Assembly: GCA_017382555.1 (NCBI GenBank)
Contig: JAFOAB010000052.1
Span: 1 to 7,318 of the forward strand
DNA length: 7,318 nt
Direction: 5' to 3'
Source of the DNA: Clostridia bacterium
Lineage (GTDB): Bacteria; Bacillota; Clostridia; Oscillospirales; CAG-272
Below are positions 1-4,720 of this stretch, one piece after another. Positions within the stretch are counted from its first letter, which is position 1. The number at the start of each line of letters is the position of its first letter. The notes beneath the pieces were generated by a model, which searched no databases, was not told the origin of the DNA, and saw only the letters and a list, made by a program, of their open reading frames with translations. Position numbers and translations under genes: made by a program.

Positions 1-546
1 GCTTATGCCGCCGAAAAGGACGTGCTTCTCATTGCCGACGAGGTGCAGACGGGTAACGGCAGAACGGGCGAGCTTTACGGCTATATGAACTTTGGCATCG
101 TTCCAGATATCGTTTCCACCGCAAAGGGACTTGGCGGCGGACTTCCCATCGGCGCTTGTATGTTTGGTGAAAAGACGGAAAACGTGCTTTCCTTCGGTCA
201 GCACGGCTCCACCTTCGGCGGAAATCCCGTTTGCTGTGCGGGCGCGCTCAGCGTTCTCAAGAGAATGGATGAAAAGTTCCTTGCCGACGTAAAAGCAAAA
301 AGCAAGTACGTGTTCGATGCGCTTAACGGCGCAAAGGGCGTTGAGGCGGTAAGCGGTATGGGCCTTATGATAGGCATCACCACCACCCGTCCGGCCGCGG
401 AGATAGTAAGCGAGTGTATTGAAAACGGTGTGCTTTGCCTTACCGCAAAAACGAAGGTAAGACTGCTCCCGCCGCTTAATATTCCGCAGGAGCTGCTTGA
501 AAAGGCGATAGAAATAATTAAATCCGCTTGTGCGAAAGAGGTTTGA
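1..546 (+). CDS. argD: Acetylornithine aminotransferase, C-terminal part (5' end outside window)
   Basis: This is the last 181 residues of a class-III, PLP-dependent aminotransferase; the reading frame is open from base 1, so the start lies upstream. Visible family marks are IADEVQTGNGRTG (the Asp of DEVQ contacts the PLP ring nitrogen), STAKGLGGGLPIGA with the Schiff-base lysine at codon 124-126, and GQHGSTFGGNPVCCAG. The enzyme is cytoplasmic and transfers an amino group from glutamate to N-acetylglutamate semialdehyde, giving N-acetylornithine. Other class-III enzymes (succinylornithine or GABA aminotransferases) share these motifs. The call to ArgD rests on the DEVQTGNGRTG wording and on argF starting 1 nt after the stop, which implies an arginine operon with translational coupling. 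About half of a typical family member (near 390-400 aa) is present. Confidence 0.93.
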   Translation, partial: AYAAEKDVLLIADEVQTGNGRTGELYGYMNFGIVPDIVSTAKGLGGGLPIGACMFGEKTENVLSFGQHGSTFGGNPVCCAGALSVLKRMDEKFLADVKAKSKYVFDALNGAKGVEAVSGMGLMIGITTTRPAAEIVSECIENGVLCLTAKTKVRLLPPLNIPQELLEKAIEIIKSACAKEV

Positions 547-547
547 T

Positions 548-1543
548 ATGTTGATTAAAAGCGATCTTAAGGGAAAAAGCTTTCTTAAGCTTCTTGATTT
601 CACACCCGAGCAGATAAATTATCTGATCGATCTTGCCGCCGATATGAAGGCGCAGAAGAAGAGCGGTGTTCCGCATCGTATCTTCGAGGGCAAGAACATT
701 GCGCTTGTGTTTGAAAAGACAAGCACCCGTACCCGCTGTGCCTTTGAGGTTGCGGCGGCAGACCTCGGTATGCATCCCGTTTATCTCGATCCCCAGGGCT
801 CGCAGATAGGCAAAAAGGAGAGCATTGCCGACACCGCACGCGTTCTCGGCAGAATGTTTGACGGTATCGAGTACCGCGGCTTCGGTCAGGAGATCGTGGA
901 GGAGCTTGCTCACCACGCAGGCGTACCGGTTTGGAACGGACTGACAAACGAGTTCCACCCCACCCAGATCCTTGCCGACTTCCTCACCGTTAAGGAGCAT
1001 TTCGGCGATCTGAAGGGCAAAAAGCTCGTATATATGGGCGACGCGCGCTACAATATGGGCAACTCCCTTATGGTTGGCTGTGCAAAGATGGGTATGCACT
1101 TCGTTGCTTGCACCAACAAGAAGTATTTCCCCAATGCGGAGCTTGTTGCGGAGTGCAAGAAGATAGCGGCGGAAACCGGTGCGATCCTTGAGTTTACCGA
1201 GGATGCTATCGCCGCAACCAAGGGCGCACACGTTATCTATACCGACGTGTGGGTATCCATGGGTGAGCCCGCCGAGGTTTGGGAGGAGCGTATCACCGAC
1301 CTCACCCCCTACCGCGTAACCAAGGAAATTATGGAAAACGCAGGCGCGCAGTGCCGCTTTATGCATTGCCTCCCCGCATTCCACGACCTCAACACCACCG
1401 TCGGCAAGGAGATATACGACAAGTTCGGCATCACCTGCATGGAGGTTACCGATGAGGTATTCGAGTCGGAGGCTTCTATAGTCTTTGATGAAGCTGAAAA
1501 CAGAATGCACACTATCAAGGCCGTACTTGCGGCTACACTCTGA
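548..1543 (+). CDS. argF: Ornithine carbamoyltransferase
   Basis: A 331-aa cytoplasmic enzyme that joins carbamoyl phosphate and ornithine to make citrulline. All diagnostic motifs are present: STRTR at residues 59-63 (carbamoyl phosphate), HPTQ at 137-140, DVWVSMG at 233-239, and HCLP at 273-276 with the catalytic Cys274. Length is normal for the family and the sequence runs co-linear with the E. coli type, ending EVFES...ENRMHTIKAVLAATL. I chose the ATG at 548 because AGAGG (537-541) sits 6 nt upstream. An in-frame GTG at 530 would extend into argD and lacks a comparable site. The 1-nt gap from argD points to one transcript. A catabolic arginine-deiminase-pathway paralogue (ArcB) is hard to separate by sequence, but the argD neighbour favours the biosynthetic role. 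No damage is visible. Confidence 0.96.
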   Translation: MLIKSDLKGKSFLKLLDFTPEQINYLIDLAADMKAQKKSGVPHRIFEGKNIALVFEKTSTRTRCAFEVAAADLGMHPVYLDPQGSQIGKKESIADTARVLGRMFDGIEYRGFGQEIVEELAHHAGVPVWNGLTNEFHPTQILADFLTVKEHFGDLKGKKLVYMGDARYNMGNSLMVGCAKMGMHFVACTNKKYFPNAELVAECKKIAAETGAILEFTEDAIAATKGAHVIYTDVWVSMGEPAEVWEERITDLTPYRVTKEIMENAGAQCRFMHCLPAFHDLNTTVGKEIYDKFGITCMEVTDEVFESEASIVFDEAENRMHTIKAVLAATL

Positions 1544-1572
1544 GTCCTGGAAAAATCCCCGTATACTTCAGA

Positions 1573-1633
1573 AAAGCCCGATAAAGCACCTCGACGTATG
1601 AAAATACGCCTTCGGTTTGCTTTATCGGGCTTT
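1573..1633 (+). terminator. Compound hairpin 1 after argF, probable terminator
   Basis: A perfect 16-bp stem (1573-1588 with 1618-1633, arms AAAGCCCGATAAAGCA and its complement) encloses a second small hairpin, CGTAT-GAAA-ATACG (1595-1608), whose loop is a GNRA tetraloop. The right arm ends in GGCTTT and is followed by TTC-rich sequence. It starts 30 nt after the argF stop, so it plausibly ends the arg transcript, although the T-run is short. The inner part belongs to a repeat shared with the hairpin at 1718-1762. Confidence 0.6.
1589..1610 (+). repeat. 22-nt direct repeat core, copy 1
   Basis: The 22 bases at 1589-1610 recur without change at 1728-1749, starting CCTCGACGTATG and ending AATACGCC. 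The repeat contains the GNRA-capped inner hairpin. The flanking stems do not match between the two copies. Confidence 0.9.
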
Positions 1634-1679
1634 CTTCGTCTGCGAGAATTTTTCTGCGGACTACGTCACAAGAAAATCA

Positions 1680-1698
1680 GTCTACGGCGATTTTTATT
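1680..1698 (+). repeat. 19-nt direct repeat GTCTACGGCGATTTTTATT, copy 1
   Basis: Identical to 1776-1794. A degenerate relative, CTTCGTCTGCGAGAATTTTT, lies at 1634-1653 just after the stem of hairpin 1. In the second unit the exact copy follows hairpin 2 in the same way. The order stem, core, stem, CTTCGTCTrCG-ATTTTT therefore seems to be the full repeat unit. Confidence 0.85.
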
Positions 1699-1717
1699 CG
1701 GTCAGGATATATCTGTA

Positions 1718-1762
1718 GGGGACGGCGCCTCGACGTATGAAAATACGCCGTCAGCCGTCCCC
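1718..1762 (+). repeat. Compound hairpin 2 sharing the core of hairpin 1
   Basis: A 9-bp outer stem (GGGGACGGC at 1718-1726 with GCCGTCCCC at 1754-1762) surrounds the same CGTAT-GAAA-ATACG inner hairpin (1734-1747). GACGGCG at 1721-1727 can instead pair with CGCCGTC at 1746-1752, so two competing folds exist. There is no gene immediately upstream for it to terminate. Confidence 0.7.
1728..1749 (+). repeat. 22-nt direct repeat core, copy 2
   Basis: Exact second copy of the 1589-1610 core, offset by 139 nt and placed in the loop of a different, GC-rich stem. Confidence 0.9.
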
Positions 1763-1775
1763 ATTTTGTATCTTC

Positions 1776-1794
1776 GTCTACGGCGATTTTTATT
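1776..1794 (+). repeat. 19-nt direct repeat GTCTACGGCGATTTTTATT, copy 2
   Basis: Exact copy of 1680-1698, located 13 nt after the right arm of hairpin 2. Confidence 0.85.
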
Positions 1795-1807
1795 AGGGCA
1801 GACACAC

Positions 1808-1895
1808 TTGCATATAAATTAACAAGCAAAAAATGCAATTATTGCATATTGTTGAAAAATAAAATGTGCAAAAATTGCGTATTTTTGTATTGCAA
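1808..1895. promoter_or_regulatory. Cluster of TTGCA/TGCAA operator-like motifs
   Basis: In 88 nt just upstream of the HTH-MNT gene, TTGC or GCAA appears about seven times. The set includes a perfect 15-bp palindrome ATGCAAT-T-ATTGCAT (1833-1847), GCAA-AAA-TTGC (1868-1878) and TTGCAA (1890-1895). Spacing and position fit binding sites for the Xre-type domain of the next gene, a common self-repression layout in toxin-antitoxin operons. The binding assignment is inference. Confidence 0.55.
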
Positions 1896-1913
1896 AACGG
1901 GAAATGATATGAT
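1885..1913 (+). promoter_or_regulatory. Candidate promoter of the HTH-MNT gene
   Basis: TGATATGAT at 1905-1913 is an extended -10 (TGn followed by TATGAT, 5 of 6 to consensus). A weak -35, TTGTAT (1885-1890), lies 17 nt upstream. It overlaps the right end of the TTGCA/TGCAA cluster, as expected for a repressed promoter. Confidence 0.45.
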
Positions 1914-1935
1914 AAAATATGTGCGAGGTGATGTT

Positions 1936-2406
1936 ATGACATTGCGTGAAATGAGAAAAAGCAAGGGTATTACGCAGAAAGAGGCGGCAGCTTTTTTGGA
2001 CGTGCCTCTGCGCACATACTCGAATTATGAAAATGATGCAAGTAAGCAGACATCGATCAAATATCGTTATATGCTTGACACACTAAATTCCTACGGTTAC
2101 GTTGATGAGGAAAAAGGTATTCTTTCACTTGATGATATAAAAACCGTATGTAATAAGATATTGTCTGAATATCCTGTGGAATACTGCTATCTTTTCGGTT
2201 CTTACGCAAAAGGTACGCCATCGGAAAAAAGCGACGTTGATCTACTTGTTTATACCGAGCTTTCAGGATTGAAGTTTTTTGGATTGGTAGAGGAGCTTCG
2301 CGAAGGTTTGAAAAAGAAGGTCGACGTTCTCGACCAGAAGCAGATAGTAAATAATTTTGAGCTTGTAAACGAAATATTAAAGGATGGAATCAAGATATAT
2401 GGATAA
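1936..2406 (+). CDS. mntA: Xre-HTH / MNT nucleotidyltransferase, MntA-type antitoxin
   Basis: A 156-aa two-domain protein. Residues 1-55 are a short Xre-type helix-turn-helix (LREMRKSKGITQKEAAAFL, then VPLRTYSNYEN). Residues about 65-156 are a minimal nucleotidyltransferase with FGSYAKGTPSEKSDVDLLV, an exact GSX10DXD motif (G88-S89, D100, D102), and a third acidic residue in KVDVL (D130). In characterised HEPN-MNT modules, MntA silences the HepT RNase by transferring AMP to the tyrosine of its RX4HXY motif. The HTH suggests that this version also represses its own operon at the upstream TGCAA sites (inference). I chose ATG 1936 because GAGGTG (1925-1930) lies 5 nt upstream; an open frame back to TTG 1849 has no support. 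The ATG of the split hepT overlaps its stop codon, so the two were translationally coupled. All catalytic residues look intact. Confidence 0.85.
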   Translation: MTLREMRKSKGITQKEAAAFLDVPLRTYSNYENDASKQTSIKYRYMLDTLNSYGYVDEEKGILSLDDIKTVCNKILSEYPVEYCYLFGSYAKGTPSEKSDVDLLVYTELSGLKFFGLVEELREGLKKKVDVLDQKQIVNNFELVNEILKDGIKIYG

Positions 2407-2431
2407 CGTAAAGGACGATGTATATTACGTT
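2399..2431 (+). pseudogene. hepT: HepT (HEPN toxin) gene, 5' fragment
   Basis: ATG 2399 overlaps the mntA stop codon, the usual coupling of MNT and HEPN genes. It encodes MDNVKDDVYYV, which I recognise as the typical start of DUF86/HepT proteins. The next expected segment, KKIIKDLKFIIDNT, is not here but is found in frame with the toxin remainder from 3423. Rejoining codon 11 (GTT, 2429-2431) to AAA at 3423 gives one continuous 113-aa HepT. The fragment now reads into foreign sequence and stops at TAG 2510-2512, giving a 37-aa peptide. The join is an inference from family resemblance and from reading-frame and length fit. Confidence 0.7.
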
Positions 2432-2692
2432 AGCATAGATCGCTACATGGTTCACCTAAACCGCAGAATCACATTGCTTGATGCCATCCTCGAAACGCCA
2501 GAATACGACTAGTATAGAATTATCATGAGAGATCTTCAGCAGCAACGCGCACAGCTCAGAGCTGACTACGCGCACAAGCGAGAGGAACTGAAGCAAGCCA
2601 AGAAGGACTTCAAAGAACACAAGAAAGAAGCCAAAATTGCAGCTCGCGAAGAAAAGAAAGTGCGCAAAGAGCACGACGTCGAGGACCGATAA
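2432..2692 (+). pseudogene. Broken coiled-coil protein frame with in-frame TAG
   Basis: I do not recognise this protein. One frame stays open from the hepT junction through RYMVHLNRRITLLDAIL, meets a TAG at 2510-2512, then continues from TAT 2513 to TAA 2690-2692. From ATG 2525 the tail is 55 aa, very rich in Lys, Glu, Gln and Arg (QQQRAQLRADYAHKREELKQ, then KEHKKEAKIAAREEKK), a long charged helix or coiled coil. The codons before and after the TAG have the same GC-rich third positions and the same composition. The simplest reading is therefore one gene fragment with a CAG/GAG-to-TAG change, already lacking its true start. Neither ATG 2447 nor ATG 2525 has a Shine-Dalgarno site. The 55-aa tail might be expressed, but nothing shows it. 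Confidence 0.45.
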
Positions 2693-2807
2693 ACCCGGCA
2701 CTATTTGTGTCACAATAAAACCTACAAGCCTAAAAGGGACTTGTAGCGCCATTACCCCGAGAACCACCCTAATGGTGACCATTACCCCCAAAATGTAGGT
2801 AATGGCA

Positions 2808-2833
2808 AATCCCCCTCTGTTTCGGGGGGGATT
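2808..2833. terminator. AATCCCCC hairpin, possible terminator
   Basis: AATCCCCC (2808-2815) pairs with GGGGGATT (2826-2833) around a 10-nt loop. The stem is stable but there is no T-run after it, so a terminator role is uncertain. Confidence 0.3.
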
Positions 2834-2902
2834 ACGCTGAAGCTCGGCGCAAATCGCCGATGGTAGTCGATGATCGCCGATAATCGCAGGTAAACAACGC
2901 AA

Positions 2903-2959
2903 AAAGAGCACAGGCGCACCCCAGGGCTCCAATTGCCCAGCGACACGCCTATGCTCTTT
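2903..2959. terminator. Long imperfect hairpin, possible terminator or structured RNA
   Basis: AAAGAGCA-c-AGGCG (2903-2916) pairs with CGCCT-a-TGCTCTTT (2946-2959): 13 pairs with one mismatch. A small GGGC/GCCC stem (2924-2927 with 2935-2938) sits inside. GCTATTTTATC follows on the plus strand. It could insulate the zinc-ribbon gene from upstream reading. Confidence 0.4.
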
Positions 2960-2974
2960 GCTATTTTATCAGAA

Positions 2975-2985
2975 TTTTCAGAAAA
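2975..2985. promoter_or_regulatory. TTTTCAGAAAA palindrome, upstream copy
   Basis: An 11-bp odd-centre palindrome (TTTTC-n-GAAAA) that recurs at 3047-3057. The pair, 72 bp apart, resembles a distal and a proximal operator. Confidence 0.4.
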
Positions 2986-2993
2986 AGTCAATG

Positions 2994-3011
2994 CCCGGAA
3001 GATCTTCCGGG
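2994..3011. repeat. Perfect 18-bp palindrome
   Basis: CCCGGAAGATCTTCCGGG is fully self-complementary with no spacer. AAAGT (2984-2988) and ACTTT (3012-3016) extend the symmetry after a 5-nt bulge. It lies between the two TTTTCnGAAAA motifs. Confidence 0.8.
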
Positions 3012-3040
3012 ACTTTCGACGTGCATGCGCCGCAGAATTA

Positions 3041-3069
3041 TTGCAATTTTCTGAAAACTGTGATATAAT
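3041..3069 (+). promoter_or_regulatory. Strong promoter of the zinc-ribbon gene
   Basis: TTGCAA (3041-3046), a 17-nt spacer, and TGATATAAT (3061-3069) with a perfect TATAAT and an extended TGn. This is the best sigma-A promoter in the island. A short CTCGC/GCGAG hairpin (3078-3082 with 3089-3093) lies in the leader, followed by the gene at 3150. Confidence 0.7.
3047..3057. promoter_or_regulatory. TTTTCTGAAAA palindrome inside the promoter spacer
   Basis: TTTTC-T-GAAAA lies between the -35 (3041-3046) and -10 (3064-3069) of the zinc-ribbon gene promoter, where a bound repressor would block RNA polymerase. The operator role is inferred from position and symmetry only. Confidence 0.45.
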
Positions 3070-3149
3070 ACGTCTGGCTCGCAAGAGGGCGAGACCATAT
3101 GTACATAACACTACAGGATAAAATATTCATCGAAAATGGGAGAATTAAC

Positions 3150-3407
3150 ATGGGACTTTTTAGACCGACAGAAGTTGAGTGCAAATGTTGTAAGTGTGGT
3201 TGGAAATGGTTTACTACCGATAAAGAAATTCGTGAAAGCAAAAAATTAAAACGTGAAATTGCTATGGCCAAACATTCTGACACTTGGTCATTTAAATCAA
3301 ACAAAACACATCGTGAAAATGTTGCTAGAATATCACAAATGCAAATGGCATATAGCGATCCGTTAAAATGTCCCAACTGCGGATCATCTCAAACTGAACA
3401 CCGTTAA
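3150..3407 (+). CDS. Small zinc-ribbon protein, function unknown
   Basis: An 85-aa protein with two cysteine pairs: ECKCCKCGW near the N-terminus (C11, C13, C14, C16) and KCPNCGSS near the C-terminus (C74, C77). C13/C16 with C74/C77 would make a four-cysteine zinc site. The middle (residues 25-65) is Lys-rich and helical in character (KEIRESKKLKREIAMAKH), suited to nucleic-acid or protein contact. I do not recognise a named family. ATG 3150 is chosen because GGGAG (3138-3142) lies 7 nt upstream and the 3041-3069 promoter points at it; the earlier in-frame ATG 3099 has no such site. Its stop is 15 nt before hepT coding resumes, in the same frame. It appears intact, is AT-rich, and is the only whole gene in the insert. 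Confidence 0.65.
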   Translation: MGLFRPTEVECKCCKCGWKWFTTDKEIRESKKLKREIAMAKHSDTWSFKSNKTHRENVARISQMQMAYSDPLKCPNCGSSQTEHR

Positions 3408-3422
3408 CATTGGCATCATTGT

Positions 3423-3731
3423 AAAAAGATTATTAAGGATCTCAAATTTATTATCGATAACACGCATGATCTTACACTCAGCGCCTTGGAAAGCAACGAG
3501 CTTTTGAGCGATTCGATCATGTTTCGATTGATCCAGATATCCGAGAATTCAATAAAGCTATCGGATGTGTTTAAATCAAGTCACAGTTACATTCCGTGGT
3601 ATGCAATTAAAGGAATGCGCAACAGAATAGTGCATGATTACGGCGAGGTTGAGCTTGATATAGTTTATCAAACCGTTACCGAGGATATTCCGAGCATAGC
3701 AAAAAATCTTGAAAGCATATTGAATTCTTGA
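3423..3731 (+). pseudogene. hepT: HepT (HEPN toxin) gene, 3' fragment with RX4HXY motif
   Basis: From AAA 3423 the frame reads KKIIKDLKFIIDNTHDL, then ELLSDSIMFRLIQISENSIK, then IPWYAIKGMRNRIVHDYGEV, the conserved body of DUF86/HepT RNases. The catalytic and AMP-accepting motif RX4HXY is present as RNRIVHDY (bases 3618-3641: Arg, His and Tyr all kept). Together with the 11 codons at 2399 it would give 113 aa, a usual HepT length. Alone it lacks the start of helix 1. A TTG at 3486 or ATG at 3519 could give a shorter product, but neither has a convincing ribosome site. The codons carry no internal stop or frameshift, which implies a recent split. The stop is 18 nt before the dehydrogenase start. 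Confidence 0.75.
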
Positions 3732-3749
3732 AAAACAAGGAGAAAAATG

Positions 3750-4700
3750 ATGAAAATTCTCGTTACCGATGCATCCACCGTAACAAACGGTGATATAGAT
3801 CTTACCGTGCTTGCAAAATTCGGCGAGCTGACGCTGCGCGAGCGTACCACGCCCGAGGAGCTTATCCCTCTGCTTGCGGATTGCGACATCCTCCTTTGCA
3901 ACAAGACGCAGATGGGCAAAAGGGAGATGGATGCGGCGCCGAATCTCAAATACATCGGTCTTTTCGCAACCGGCTACAACAATATTGACACCGCTTACGC
4001 ACGCGAACGGGGAATAACCGTTTGCAATGCGGGCTCGTATTCCACAAACGCGGTTTGCCAGCAGGTGTTTGCCTACATTCTCGACCGTGCCGCAAGGGTA
4101 AGGGATTTTGACGGCTTTGTTAAGGAAGGCGGTTGGATGAACAGCCCCACGTTCTCGGCATTTGTTTATCCCTCCTTCGAGCTTGACGGCAAGACTCTCG
4201 GTATTGTCGGCTACGGCTCCATCGGTCGTGCGGTTGCAAACGTTGCACTCGCATTCGGTATGCGCGTGCTTGTGTTCACAAGAACGCCCCGCGAGGACAG
4301 CCGTGTTACCTTCGTGGATTTCGATACGCTTCTTGCGGAGTCGGATTTTGTTTCCGTGCATTGCCCGCTGACAAATGAGAGTGCGGGTATGTTCGATTAC
4401 GCGGCATTTAAAAAGATGAAGAGCAGTGCGACCTTCATAAACACCAGCCGTGGCGGTACGGTGGTTGAAGCCGACCTTCGCCGTGCGCTTGACGAGGGCG
4501 TTATCGCCTTTGCGGCGGTAGACGTGCTGACGACCGAGCCGATGAGCCACGATTGTGCGCTCTACGGTGCAAAAAACATCCTCTTCACCCCTCACGTTGC
4601 TTGGGCACCGCTTGAGACAAGAAAGCGTGTGCTTGACATCGTTTCCGCTTGCGTAGAGGGCTTTATAAACGGCAATCCCATCAACGTAGTAAATAAATAA
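3750..4700 (+). CDS. D-isomer-specific 2-hydroxyacid dehydrogenase
   Basis: A 316-aa cytoplasmic oxidoreductase that interconverts a 2-ketoacid and a D-2-hydroxyacid. The split substrate domain covers about 1-98 and 288-316; the nucleotide domain lies between. Seen directly: GYGSIG (154-159), the NTSRGG arginine (R234), the DVLTTEP glutamate (E263) and the TPHVAW histidine (H282), the family's catalytic set. After the second strand the sequence reads VLVFTRTPR (173-181) without the Asp that favours NAD, so NADP use is likely (inference). Hydroxypyruvate or glyoxylate is a reasonable substrate guess, not shown. I chose ATG 3750: AAGGAG (3737-3742) is 7 nt away, against 4 nt for the adjacent ATG 3747, which would add one Met. 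It is first in a run with mscS and the following membrane gene. Confidence 0.9.
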   Translation: MKILVTDASTVTNGDIDLTVLAKFGELTLRERTTPEELIPLLADCDILLCNKTQMGKREMDAAPNLKYIGLFATGYNNIDTAYARERGITVCNAGSYSTNAVCQQVFAYILDRAARVRDFDGFVKEGGWMNSPTFSAFVYPSFELDGKTLGIVGYGSIGRAVANVALAFGMRVLVFTRTPREDSRVTFVDFDTLLAESDFVSVHCPLTNESAGMFDYAAFKKMKSSATFINTSRGGTVVEADLRRALDEGVIAFAAVDVLTTEPMSHDCALYGAKNILFTPHVAWAPLETRKRVLDIVSACVEGFINGNPINVVNK

Positions 4701-4720
4701 TTATATAAAAGGAGACCCGT

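Larger units (their letters stand above)
2693..3040. other. Gene-free, hairpin-rich stretch of the insert
   Basis: No credible gene on either strand. The stretch holds, in order: CTACAAG/CTTGTAG stem (2722-2728 with 2740-2746); GCCATTACC (2748-2756) and its complement (2798-2806) around a 15-bp palindrome centred on 2777; AATCCCCC/GGGGGATT (2808-2815 with 2826-2833); TCGGCG/CGCCGA (2844-2849 with 2855-2860); a repeated ATCGCCGAT; a long imperfect hairpin (2903-2959); and an 18-bp palindrome (2994-3011). The density suggests a structured RNA, a terminator series or element-end DNA structure. I cannot assign a class. Confidence 0.5.
2432..3422 (+). mobile_element. About 991-bp insert interrupting hepT, type unknown
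   Basis: The bounds come from where hepT coding stops (after 2431) and resumes (3423). Inside are a broken coiled-coil reading frame, a hairpin-rich gene-free stretch, a promoter and a zinc-ribbon gene. I see no transposase, integrase or recombinase. No clear terminal inverted repeats are visible (left end AGCATAGATCGCTAC, right end GGCATCATTGT) and no obvious target duplication. It could be a non-autonomous element, a remnant of a larger one, or the product of illegitimate recombination. The left part (2432-2930) is richer in GC than the flanking toxin-antitoxin genes, which supports a different origin. Confidence 0.5.

Noticed and set aside
518..1510. Long open frame (330 aa) on the minus strand
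   Set aside because: It lies wholly opposite argF, whose protein is unmistakable; the antisense product has no recognisable motif.
1589..1794. Possible CRISPR array
   Set aside because: Only two copies of each repeat, uneven spacing, repeats nested in hairpins, and no cas gene nearby.
1598..1822. Plus-strand 74-aa frame with repeated LRRFLFGQ/LRRFLLGQ
   Set aside because: The periodicity is only the DNA repeats GTCTACGGCGATTTTTATT translated; the frame starts inside a hairpin loop.
2456..2932. Minus-strand 158-aa frame rich in Phe, Leu and Val, at first sight a membrane protein
   Set aside because: The hydrophobic run is the antisense of the Lys/Glu-rich coiled-coil codons (CTT, TTC, TTG), and the rest covers hairpin repeats. 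No start site supports it.
2782..3111. Minus-strand 109-aa frame
   Set aside because: It runs through palindromes and inverted repeats and across the zinc-ribbon promoter; no ribosome site or domain.
2432..3422. Terminal inverted repeats of the insert
   Set aside because: Comparing the left end with the complement of the right end gives only a gapped, chance-level match, so I do not claim them.
3576..4595. Open frame of 339 aa on the minus strand
   Set aside because: Shadow of the dehydrogenase and hepT remainder; no family resemblance.
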